Virus record (IMG/VR): IMGVR_UViG_3300018420_000105
Span: 1 to 25,022 of that record
Direction: 5' to 3' (one strand)
DNA: 25,022 nucleotides
DNA from: a virus
Below, piece after piece: positions 8,750-14,446 of the stretch (positions are counted from its first letter, which is position 1; each line of letters starts with the position of its first letter). The translations under genes and the position numbers were made by a program. The notes under the pieces are model-generated. The model did not search any database. It was not told the DNA's origin and saw only the letters and a list, made by a program, of their open reading frames with translations.

Positions 8750-8796
8750 TACATTTCCGAATGGAAACAATGGCTTACGTGTTTTTGAGTAATGCT

Positions 8797-8818
8797 TGCA
8801 CCGGTTTTGCACCGGTTT
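8797..8818 (+). repeat. Right arm pair, two TGCACCGGTTT copies
   Basis: TGCACCGGTTT occurs at 8797-8807 and 8808-8818, directly abutting, 48 bp right of the att core and just past the 3' end of int. With the left pair it frames attP, as arm-type integrase sites do. Between the core and this pair is a small hairpin (TTTCC-GAAT-GGAAA, 8754-8767). Between the left pair and the core there is a second inverted repeat (AAGTGT...ACACTT, about 8667-8689) and imperfect CTGTC repeats, which could be Xis or host-factor sites. Confidence 0.65.
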
Positions 8819-8824
8819 CTTGTT

Positions 8825-9967
8825 TCACCCGACCACACGTAGGCCATGATTTGGCACCGCAATACCTTCCAAATGTGATCGATCTTTCTTACCGCTGTAC
8901 CCTCTTATGAAGTGCGCGTAGGTGCTCTGGAAAACGCCTACACCGTGCCCTAATTCCATAGCGCACTCCGCGTGACTATTGTTCTGACTAATCAACTCAG
9001 AGGCTCTGGTGTGCCTAAAACAGTACATATCGCGTGGTTGGAACTTTTGACGTTGCAGGGCAATGTTTTTGTCCGCGTGTAATTGCTTATGTAGCTTGTA
9101 AAGCGGCGTTCTGTCTTTCACAGGATTGCCGTCTTTATTTACGAATAAGAAGTCCCCGTATTCAAGATTTTTGCAATATGCAGCAATGTGCGGCCTCGCC
9201 CATGTCGGTATGTAAACGTGACGATTTTGCAAAGTTTTTGTTGTATCGATCCCCTTGGCCTTAACTTGTCGATAGACGTACAAATCTTCCCCGCCCTCGA
9301 TCAGACAATCAGTGCTGAGTCCCAATATTTCACCCGTCCGCAAACCGCAAGCAAATCCAATCACAGCCATTAAGTGAAAGTCACCAGGTCTGTTAAAGGT
9401 ATAGCGTGGCGCAGCAGCCAAAAGGATACGACGCTCTGGTTCCTCATATTTATCCACAGGCAACTTACTTGTCTTTGCGATTTTTATGTCTGACGCTGGG
9501 TTCGGCCAGATTGCGTGTTCCTGAAAAACACCGCGCAGAACGATAACCCGATTTGTCTGCTCACTGCGAGAGTAGCTGCTGCCGTCTGGTTTTTCCCAAT
9601 TGCTGATTATTTCTTTTACTTCAGCTTGGTGGATTGATCCTAACAATCTGCCCTCAAAGTGGGGCAACCAGATGGTGCGAAGCATCCTGGTGGTTTTATC
9701 GATTTCAACTGTAAATCGTTGGGCATGCAGATAACGCTCCACGGCAACTTCAAAACGCATGGTGTAAAAATCATTGCCATGATGCCCCGTTTCGCTCTCT
9801 GCGATTCGGACCTCTCTCAGCTTCTTTGCTGCTTCAATATGCCTTGCATTGTTTGGTGAGTACGTGCTGGGCAAGACTTCTTCATTGTTTTGCCCCCATC
9901 TGATAACGATTCTATTTCGTTGTTGCCAGACTCCTGTTGCAAGTTTCCTGACGATTCGTTCAGCCAT
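8825..9967 (-). CDS. int: Tyrosine recombinase integrase
   Basis: 380 aa; catalyses site-specific recombination between attP (adjacent) and the host attB. The start ATG at 9967 is strongly supported by GGGAGGTAA just upstream on the minus strand. Residues 1-60 look like an arm-binding domain (GVWQQRNRIVIRW, then a basic helix), and 68-160 like the core-binding helical domain. The catalytic domain shows Arg210 (CGLRTGEILGL), a probable Lys244 (TTKTLQNRHVYIP), Arg318 (CFRHTRAS, with Tyr in place of the first His of HxxR, a common variant), His341 (ELGHG) and nucleophile Tyr350 (FQSTYAHFI). The length is typical of phage integrases. Its first 151 nt overlap xis in a different frame. Confidence 0.95.
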   Translation of the reverse strand: MAERIVRKLATGVWQQRNRIVIRWGQNNEEVLPSTYSPNNARHIEAAKKLREVRIAESETGHHGNDFYTMRFEVAVERYLHAQRFTVEIDKTTRMLRTIWLPHFEGRLLGSIHQAEVKEIISNWEKPDGSSYSRSEQTNRVIVLRGVFQEHAIWPNPASDIKIAKTSKLPVDKYEEPERRILLAAAPRYTFNRPGDFHLMAVIGFACGLRTGEILGLSTDCLIEGGEDLYVYRQVKAKGIDTTKTLQNRHVYIPTWARPHIAAYCKNLEYGDFLFVNKDGNPVKDRTPLYKLHKQLHADKNIALQRQKFQPRDMYCFRHTRASELISQNNSHAECAMELGHGVGVFQSTYAHFIRGYSGKKDRSHLEGIAVPNHGLRVVG

Positions 9968-10122
9968 TGGTTTACCTCCCTCAAGTTCACCATTGTTTGA
10001 CGCCCAATTACTTTGTAATGCTTACCATGTTGCCAGTGACGCTTTCTCCAACCCTCCAAAACGCCATCAGTAATACCTAGATCGGCACAGAATTTCTTTC
10101 CTGATACAAATTCCAACTCCAT
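9817..10122 (-). CDS. xis: Excisionase-like DNA-binding protein
   Basis: 101 aa from ATG 10122, which overlaps the preceding TGA (TGATG). Residues 1-55 match the small winged-helix excisionase pattern: FVSGKKFCADLGITDGVLEGW as the helix-turn-helix, then GKHYKVIGRQTMVNLREVNQW as the wing and last helix. Xis proteins bend attP DNA and direct integrase to excision. The remaining 46 residues are polar and basic (KTMKKSCPARTHQTM) and lie over the start of int in another frame. This tail may be constrained by int coding and not by Xis function. The position next to int supports the call. No strong ribosome site is visible, so it is probably coupled to the upstream gene. Confidence 0.8.
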   Translation of the reverse strand: MELEFVSGKKFCADLGITDGVLEGWRKRHWQHGKHYKVIGRQTMVNLREVNQWLNESSGNLQQESGNNEIESLSDGGKTMKKSCPARTHQTMQGILKQQRS

Positions 10123-10424
10123 CAGAATTCATCCGACAGCAGATCATCCACGCTAAACTCCTTCGCAGGTGCGGCGGCTTGCTGCGGCGCTTCGCCAGGC
10201 AGCGGCTTATCGTGCTGCTTACCTTTTGGCGGCTTGTTCATTATCGGCCCACGGTTCCCCGTGATGTATGTGTTACCGTTGGAGTCCTTACGGATCTTCA
10301 GCCCAAAAAAATGGTAGTACCCGTCAAATTTACCGTGACCCTTAAAGTCATCGTGCCATTCTTCAGTCTTCTCTTTGTTCTTCCAGACAGTAAATCGCTC
10401 CGAATCGTCAAATTCCTTTTGCAT
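10122..10424 (-). CDS. Small SSB-like protein of the recombination module
   Basis: 100 aa from ATG 10424. The N-terminal 60 residues (ERFTVWKNKEKTEEWHDDFKG, GYYHFFGLKIRKDSNGNTYITG) alternate aromatic and charged residues, as in compact OB-like or DUF-type phage proteins. They are followed by a Pro/Gln/Ala-rich linker (residues 65-88) and an acidic tip, FSVDDLLSDEF. A folded head, a flexible linker and an acidic hydrophobic tip is the layout of single-strand DNA-binding proteins, whose tip recruits partners. It lies between the exonuclease and Xis genes and overlaps the exonuclease gene by 17 nt. The SSB role is inferred. It could be another small recombination accessory. Confidence 0.5.
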   Translation of the reverse strand: MQKEFDDSERFTVWKNKEKTEEWHDDFKGHGKFDGYYHFFGLKIRKDSNGNTYITGNRGPIMNKPPKGKQHDKPLPGEAPQQAAAPAKEFSVDDLLSDEF

Positions 10425-11082
10425 GATTTCTCCTTTTTTCTACGTGTTCATTAACTTCCTCTAAAAACTTCACCGTCTCTGCCAGTAATGCCTCTATTTT
10501 TTCTTCGTTGCGGGGGAAGGGGATAACGAAAGTTTGGAACCCTTCCTCCACTCTGGGATCGTGCTGGACGAAGTCACAGCGGGTGGCTCCTGTACACGCC
10601 ATCTGGCAATGCATCTGCCACTGGTATTCGTCTTTAATAAACTTTTTCCAACGTTCATCGTCTTTTGGCACCTCTTCAAGTTCCAATCTAATCAATTCTG
10701 GCTGTGAGGAAATTGAATAGGGACATTTAATTTCGATTAATCGCCCAGGATCGCTCGCCCAAATTCCATCAGGTGAGGCGCATAGATTTTTAATTGCTGG
10801 ATGATCAATGGCCGCTGGCTCTATGATTAATTCACCCGTGATCCACTCATAGGCATCCCGTGCAATCGGCTCATATTTAGTGCCGTGTGCCATAGCCTCC
10901 CTTACAGAAACGGGGAAGGTCTTTTCTTCGCCAATTCCCAAGACCTCATTAATCTTGGTCGTAAGGTACTCTTCACGCGTTTTCAGGTATTTACCGGCAC
11001 GACCTGGCATGACCTTGTGGACCTCACTTGCAGTAACCTTGCCGCGTCGGTGGGCAAACCACTCCTCGCTACGCTGCTGCAT
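10408..11082 (-). CDS. YqaJ/lambda Exo-type recombination exonuclease
   Basis: 224 aa. It degrades the 5' strand of double-stranded DNA ends to give single strands for the annealing protein encoded just upstream. YqaJ-family motifs are visible: QQRSEEWFAHRRGKVTASEV at the N-terminus, HGTKYEPIARDAYE (catalytic Glu region), a central SPDGI with the metal-binding Asp, LIEIKCP with the Glu-x-Lys pair, and EYQWQMHCQMACTG with the conserved Gln. The length (224 aa) is close to lambda Exo (226). The start ATG 11082 overlaps the 3' end of the ERF gene by 14 nt. With ERF and the SSB-like protein it makes a complete Red-like module, read leftward as in lambda. Confidence 0.92.
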   Translation of the reverse strand: MQQRSEEWFAHRRGKVTASEVHKVMPGRAGKYLKTREEYLTTKINEVLGIGEEKTFPVSVREAMAHGTKYEPIARDAYEWITGELIIEPAAIDHPAIKNLCASPDGIWASDPGRLIEIKCPYSISSQPELIRLELEEVPKDDERWKKFIKDEYQWQMHCQMACTGATRCDFVQHDPRVEEGFQTFVIPFPRNEEKIEALLAETVKFLEEVNEHVEKRRNHAKGI

Positions 11083-11683
11083 TGAGGCCGTCCGCTAGCT
11101 TATGCTTCACCGCATTTGCGCGGTCCTTATATTTTTGGGGCAATTCCTTAATTCGCTTCGTGCGGACTTTTTTTGACCAGTTGGCCGTCAGGTCTTTATA
11201 GGTCTGGCTGCTGTTTAATTCGGTTATGAGTTCAGCCAGGATGATTTCGTAATCCGGGTTAGCTGGCTCGACATAGCGCTCCAGTGCACCGTCTGTGTCG
11301 TCCGGGTCTTCCGTAATAATCATGTTCGATAGAATCAGCAGGTTATATCTGCGCAGGTAGGTCTGCGCCGCGCCGACTCTTTGGCTGTCGGTTGGGTCAA
11401 AAAGTTGCTGACTGCCAGTTGTTTGCTCTGTTTCATCATCAACGGTTAAGGCTGTCGAAATCCGATAATTAGTGTGCAGGTACTCGCCGGTGACTTCGTT
11501 GAAGATATCATCTGTACGTTGCGCGTGTCGCACAGAGACTTCTGGATAGTTCTTTTTCAGGTGTTTCTGGATCTGCTCCAGTGACACATATTTGCTTCTT
11601 TGCCCATCAGCTGCTGGTTTAAGTTCATCTCTAGCTAATGCCTTCAAAACGTCCTCTAAGTTTCTTGATCCTTTCTTGCTCAT
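11069..11683 (-). CDS. erf: ERF-family single-strand annealing protein
   Basis: 204 aa from ATG 11683, preceded on the minus strand by AAGGAGG six bases upstream, the best ribosome site in the operon. It anneals complementary single strands during phage recombination. The ERF family core is seen as YVSLEQIQKHLKKNYPE, then HTNYRISTALTV, then the hallmark SQRVGAAQTYLRRYNLLILS with an acidic EDPDDTDGA just after (the TYxRRYxL...DDD pattern). The C-terminus is basic and helical (WSKKVRTKRIKELPQKYKDR), suiting DNA contact. The coupled exonuclease downstream confirms the context. Confidence 0.9.
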   Translation of the reverse strand: MSKKGSRNLEDVLKALARDELKPAADGQRSKYVSLEQIQKHLKKNYPEVSVRHAQRTDDIFNEVTGEYLHTNYRISTALTVDDETEQTTGSQQLFDPTDSQRVGAAQTYLRRYNLLILSNMIITEDPDDTDGALERYVEPANPDYEIILAELITELNSSQTYKDLTANWSKKVRTKRIKELPQKYKDRANAVKHKLADGLNAAA

Positions 11684-11844
11684 GTTTCCTCCTTGAATAT
11701 CTGCGTTTGGCCCTCGTGCAGCAACGAGTCCGCTAATCTATCCAGTTGCGGTTCCGTGGCGATCCACTCCGCTCCTGCCCAAAGGTAGAAGATAAGTATA
11801 AAAAGTATCGCTTTATATGTCTTGTTAGTAACTTGTGTATACAT
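11680..11844 (-). CDS. Possible small membrane protein between repressor and recombination genes
   Basis: 54 aa from ATG 11844 to TGA 11680-11682. The stop overlaps the ERF start (ATGA). Residues 10-27 (YKAILFILIFYLWAGAEW) form one membrane segment, followed by an acidic cytoplasmic- or periplasmic-looking tail (ATEPQLDRLADSLLHEGQ). I recognise no family. By position it equals the lambda genes next to cI (rex, kil, cIII). The catch is that a plausible leftward promoter spans 11836-11864, so its transcript would begin downstream of this ATG. The ORF would then be read only from the repressor transcript. No Shine-Dalgarno site is visible. It may be a real prophage-expressed gene or only a leader region. 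Confidence 0.45.
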   Translation of the reverse strand: MYTQVTNKTYKAILFILIFYLWAGAEWIATEPQLDRLADSLLHEGQTQIFKEET

Positions 11845-11864
11845 ATTGTATATGTGTCGGGCAA
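11836..11864 (-). promoter_or_regulatory. Leftward early promoter (pL-like) with operator in the spacer
   Basis: Read on the minus strand: TTGCCC (11864-11859), a 17-nt spacer, then TATACA (11841-11836). The spacer carries ATACA-ATA-TGTAT (11851-11839), an inverted repeat whose first base is the eighth base of the spacer. The promoter at 13273-13301 has exactly the same geometry and operator type. It would drive ERF, exonuclease, SSB-like, xis and int, and be shut by whatever protein binds the repeat. Confidence 0.6.
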
Positions 11865-11871
11865 ATTTTTT

Positions 11872-12489
11872 TTAGATGTCTTTCATAGATCCGATAACCA
11901 CGCCTAGCACTGTCATGTCCTTTTTGATCTTCACGAACTTCACCGGCCAGTCAGGGTTTTGATTTTCGTACACCCCATCGCCCAGGTATCTGGCGTAGCC
12001 AATCTGCCCTGACTGCTTGAAGCACACCATCTTGCCTGTACTGGCATCTAGGTCGCGATCAACCACGGCTGTTGACCCTCCAGCCAATTCTGGCGCGTTC
12101 GCTTCAGATGAAACGCTGTACGCCCAGGTATTGTCGCTATGTTTTCCGGGCCAAAAAATCTTTCTTAAATTTTTGCCGTTTGTCTCGATTGCTTCTTCCA
12201 CATCCACACCTACTGCATAGTACACGTCGCCGGCAAGACCATTTACTTCAGCGGTGGCATCATCGAGTAATGCGTCTGCTTCAGCTGCTAATCTTGGTGA
12301 CCACTCCGCAAGCTGCACTCCCATCAGCTTGCTAAATTGAAGTCCGCGCTTCAGGCTTATTGGATTTCTGCCATTCACCATGTGACTGATTTGCGACCTG
12401 TCGGTCTGCATTTGTTCAGCCAATTGCGTGTAAGTGAGTGGCTGATGCTTAATCCAAGCTTTCAGCACGTTGTGTTCCGATTGCCCCAT
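11872..12489 (-). CDS. CI-like repressor with S24 fold lacking the autoprotease dyad
   Basis: 205 aa from ATG 12489. The helix-turn-helix is at about 18-46 (LTYTQLAEQMQTDRSQISHM, then NGRNPISLK). The C-terminal half (residues 113-205) follows the LexA/CI peptidase S24 pattern: FWPGKHSDNTWAYSVSSEAN, ELAGGSTAVVDRDLD, GKMVCFKQSG, NQNPDWP, VLGVVIGSM. By alignment with lambda CI, the catalytic Ser of GxSM is Ala130 and the Lys of FKKL is Ala166. A possible LAG cleavage-like site is at 85-87. The C-domain may serve only for dimerisation. Divergent from the rightward early genes, it is the best candidate for the lysogeny repressor. A weak AGG ribosome site lies 8-9 nt upstream. Confidence 0.82.
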   Translation of the reverse strand: MGQSEHNVLKAWIKHQPLTYTQLAEQMQTDRSQISHMVNGRNPISLKRGLQFSKLMGVQLAEWSPRLAAEADALLDDATAEVNGLAGDVYYAVGVDVEEAIETNGKNLRKIFWPGKHSDNTWAYSVSSEANAPELAGGSTAVVDRDLDASTGKMVCFKQSGQIGYARYLGDGVYENQNPDWPVKFVKIKKDMTVLGVVIGSMKDI

Positions 12490-12677
12490 CTTGGTGCCTG
12501 CGTGTAATATAGGCAGCGAGTATATCTGATATATCGCTGTAAATATATAATCGGTACACTAAGGCAAATCTTAACAAAATTATCTGACAGGTAAATCGAC
12601 CAGATCGGTATGTTGTTACTCTATAACAGTCACAACAGAAGGAAAATCCGACATAGGCGGAATTAGATACAAATTGT
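12490..12677. promoter_or_regulatory. Early control region between repressor and rightward genes
   Basis: This 188-bp gap is AT-rich and holds two dyads. At 12514-12539 a 26-bp palindrome has left arm CAGCGA-G-TATATC and right arm GATATATCGCTG around one T, with only one unpaired base. It lies 25 bp upstream of the repressor start, as an autoregulatory operator would. At 12614-12628, TGTTA-CTCTA-TAACA is a second dyad overlapping a TATAAC that could be a -10 box. I could not fix convincing promoters here by eye: CTGACA at 12584 has no well-spaced -10 partner. Confidence 0.6.
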
Positions 12678-12679
12678 AT
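12667..12679 (+). promoter_or_regulatory. Operator-like ATACA-N3-TGTAT over a start codon
   Basis: ATACA-AAT-TGTAT. The last two bases are the A and T of the ATG of the next gene. The surrounding bases (AGATACA...TGTATGT) match the copy at 13286 over nearly all positions. Seven bases upstream stands TAGGCG, and directly downstream TATGTA, in the -35 and -10 places of the sister promoters. Both are poor matches, so this copy may act as a roadblock or weak promoter. Confidence 0.6.
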
Positions 12680-13226
12680 GTATTCCTATCTAGAATATCT
12701 TAAAGCAGAGTGGCTGAAATATAAGAACGTTCACAAAACGTCGCAAACTGCTGTCTCTGAAAAATTAGGATGGGCGCCAGCGACGCTCGGCCTTTATCTG
12801 TCAGGCCGACGGAAAATCAAAAATGAACACGCAGTTCAACTCGCTAATTTATTTAATGTCCAAGTAAGCAAACTGGTTCCTGATCTTGAACTTTCGGTGG
12901 TGCGCGACGTGAATATTGTTGCGACAGCCAGCGGTAATGCACCTCTCCACGATACGAAGAAATTGCAGCTTCCGAAGGGAAGCATAGGTATTTTCTGCGA
13001 TATTCCGATAATGATCGACGGCGCTGCGTTGGCAGTACCAAAAGGCGTTACTCTAATTGTCACTGAGCATACTGAGGATTCTTGGGATGATCGATGGCCG
13101 CCCATGGAACCCAAATATTGGGTTGTCCAAAGTAAAAAGAAAGTAAAAATGATCATGTCAGCTACTCGCCCTAGGCGCAGGCAGGGCGAAACCGTGTACC
13201 ATTTGCACCAGGCATTATTTATTTGA
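12678..13226 (+). CDS. HTH regulator in the cro position, with extended C-terminal domain
   Basis: 182 aa from ATG 12678, the only start in frame. The helix-turn-helix is at about 22-50 (TSQTAVSEKLGWAPATLGLY, then LSGRRKIKNEHAVQLANLF), an XRE/Cro-type pattern. The remaining 110 residues include KKLQLPKGSIGIFCDIPIMI, AVPKGVTLIVTEHTEDSWDD and KYWVVQSKKKVKMIM. These could be a degenerate S24-like beta domain without the GxSM serine. It is much longer than Cro (66 aa). No Shine-Dalgarno site is close; the purine tract AGGCGGA is 16 nt away. An operator overlaps its start codon, so it may be autoregulated or repressed by the CI-like protein. Confidence 0.7.
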   Translation: MYSYLEYLKAEWLKYKNVHKTSQTAVSEKLGWAPATLGLYLSGRRKIKNEHAVQLANLFNVQVSKLVPDLELSVVRDVNIVATASGNAPLHDTKKLQLPKGSIGIFCDIPIMIDGAALAVPKGVTLIVTEHTEDSWDDRWPPMEPKYWVVQSKKKVKMIMSATRPRRRQGETVYHLHQALFI

Positions 13227-13272
13227 AAAGCGTTTAAGAGAAAGGATCAAGCGATGCCCTGCAGATTTCCAT

Positions 13273-13301
13273 TTGACCAATAAAGATACAGACTGTATGT
13301 T
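13273..13301 (+). promoter_or_regulatory. Rightward promoter with operator in the spacer
   Basis: TTGACC (13273-13278), a 17-nt spacer, TATGTT (13296-13301). The inverted repeat ATACA-GAC-TGTAT (13286-13298) begins at base 8 of the spacer and runs into the -10 box. Binding there should block RNA polymerase. The expected transcription start, about 7 nt after the -10 box, falls at 13308, the A of the next ATG, so the mRNA may be leaderless. Confidence 0.65.
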
Positions 13302-13307
13302 TAGCAA

Positions 13308-13697
13308 ATGAGCGACAAAATTTTTAAAACAAATCTGCGCAAAGTTTGCCGTAAACACAAGATCAAAGCGGCTGACATCGTTGCCGCGACAGGGCTGACG
13401 GACTCGCAAGTTGGAGAAATTTATAACCCAAACAGCCGAACGCAAGTTTCTTTAAACCACGCTTACACCATCATCCGGTTTCTGCGCGAACGGACATCCT
13501 CTATGGTTAACATAGATTATTTGATGGATGATGAGCATTTTAGAGTTTACAGCGAATATAACGACAAAATGCTTGTCCACTTCAAAGAGCGCAGAGAGGC
13601 ACTAAATTACTACACCATAAACCTGCAGAGGCTGCAGGCCGAGCAGGATGATTTTCTTGAATACCTGTCGGACATCCGTGATGGCTTAGAAGTTTAA
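13308..13697 (+). CDS. Small putative DNA-binding regulator
   Basis: 129 aa from ATG 13308. The N-terminal 50 residues carry a likely helix-turn-helix (KAADIVAATGLTDSQVGEIY, then NPNSRTQVSLNHAYTIIRFL). The C-terminus is a long charged helix (FKERREALNYYTINLQRLQA...LEYLSDIRDGLEV) suited to dimerisation. I do not recognise a named family. In lambda terms it occupies the cro/cII interval. There is no Shine-Dalgarno site. The promoter just upstream would start transcription at the ATG itself. An ATG at 13297 starts a four-codon frame that ends on this start codon, probably by chance. Confidence 0.6.
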   Translation: MSDKIFKTNLRKVCRKHKIKAADIVAATGLTDSQVGEIYNPNSRTQVSLNHAYTIIRFLRERTSSMVNIDYLMDDEHFRVYSEYNDKMLVHFKERREALNYYTINLQRLQAEQDDFLEYLSDIRDGLEV

Positions 13698-13764
13698 AAA
13701 AATTTGCTCAAGCAAAGTATAAAGAGTATCTTTTCTGTGTATCTTATATCGCAAAGGAATTGCA
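13698..13764. promoter_or_regulatory. Intergenic control segment with hairpin and half-sites
   Basis: TTTGCT-CA-AGCAAA (13703-13716) is a hairpin; on the minus strand a T-run follows it, so it could weakly stop leftward transcripts. Next comes AAGTATAAAGAGTATC (13715-13730), nearly the same as AAGTATAAAAAGTATC at 11794-11809. Then GTGTATCTTATATCGC (13737-13752) shares TATATCGC with the repressor-proximal palindrome. AAGGA at 13754-13758 is the ribosome site of the following gene. Confidence 0.45.
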
Positions 13765-14064
13765 ATGGATCGCAAGTACCCAGACAGCTTCATCAAGCCA
13801 GAATCACTAGAAGAGTGGTTAAGGGCGAACAGCCGCACGCACGAGGAAGCGGCTGATCATTTCGGCTTTCAAAAGATAACTATTACAAAATATGCCTCGC
13901 ACCCCACCCGCGATATCGGCGTCTGGGGCCACAAGGTTTGCGAAACTGAGGAACTAGAAGTTCTGAGTTTGCACGTCAATGGTCGCATGGTCGATTTCCC
14001 GCACCCGCTAAAAATCATTGTTACAAAAGAGTTAAAGCCACGCGGGAAGATGGAGCGTGTTTAA
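13765..14064 (+). CDS. Small early protein, possibly CII-like DNA-binding
   Basis: 99 aa from ATG 13765 with AAGGA seven bases upstream. Residues 14-45 (ESLEEWLRANSRTHEEAADH, FGFQKITITKYA) could form a helix-turn-helix. The rest is short beta-like stretches (EVLSLHVNGRMVDFPHPLKI) and a basic end. No family is recognised. The position between the early regulators and the replication genes corresponds to lambda cII, but that is a positional argument only. It overlaps the next gene by 8 nt. Confidence 0.55.
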   Translation: MDRKYPDSFIKPESLEEWLRANSRTHEEAADHFGFQKITITKYASHPTRDIGVWGHKVCETEELEVLSLHVNGRMVDFPHPLKIIVTKELKPRGKMERV

Positions 14065-14446
14065 CGCCGAGCATATAGCGCAGATCATTGGTGGGCGCAG
14101 AATCGGCGAGGGCAGGTATCGCGGGAAATGCCCTGTGCACGGCAAAGAACATTTCTACGTGACTGATGGTGAGCAGGGCACGATGATGTATTGCCATGCA
14201 GGCGCAACGTTCTCTGAACTTTGTGAGTCTCTGGGTATCAAGCCCACTGACTGCTTCCCAGGCAAATACACGCCGCCTCCTTACGACCCAAGTAACGACA
14301 TGACCACTTTGACGTTGGCCGTTGCTGATCTGAAGAAAGGGAAAAGTCTAAGCGCGTCCGATATAGATTTTGTAAAGAAAGCAAAACGCAGACTCAAAGA
14401 AAACAACAATTGGAGAAACGCAGTTGAGTTTGCAAAAAGTTGTTGA
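14057..14446 (+). CDS. CHC2-type zinc-finger protein (stand-alone primase finger)
   Basis: 129 aa from GTG 14057, with GGGAAGA about 6 nt upstream. Residues 23-50 carry the primase zinc-finger outline: GKCPVHGKEHFYVT, then GTMMYCHAGATFSELCESLG. Cys25, His28 and Cys46 stand where ligands belong, but the usual fourth residue in CHAGC is Ala50. No toprim domain follows. The C-terminal 60 residues are a basic linker and helices. Primase fingers recognise template sites, so it may help the O-like protein or the helicase downstream at the origin. It overlaps the initiator gene by 23 nt. Confidence 0.65.
   Translation: MFNAEHIAQIIGGRRIGEGRYRGKCPVHGKEHFYVTDGEQGTMMYCHAGATFSELCESLGIKPTDCFPGKYTPPPYDPSNDMTTLTLAVADLKKGKSLSASDIDFVKKAKRRLKENNNWRNAVEFAKSC

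Noticed and set aside
13703-13716. A rightward intrinsic terminator
   Set aside because: The stem is AT-rich and no T-run follows on the plus strand; only the minus strand has the T-run.
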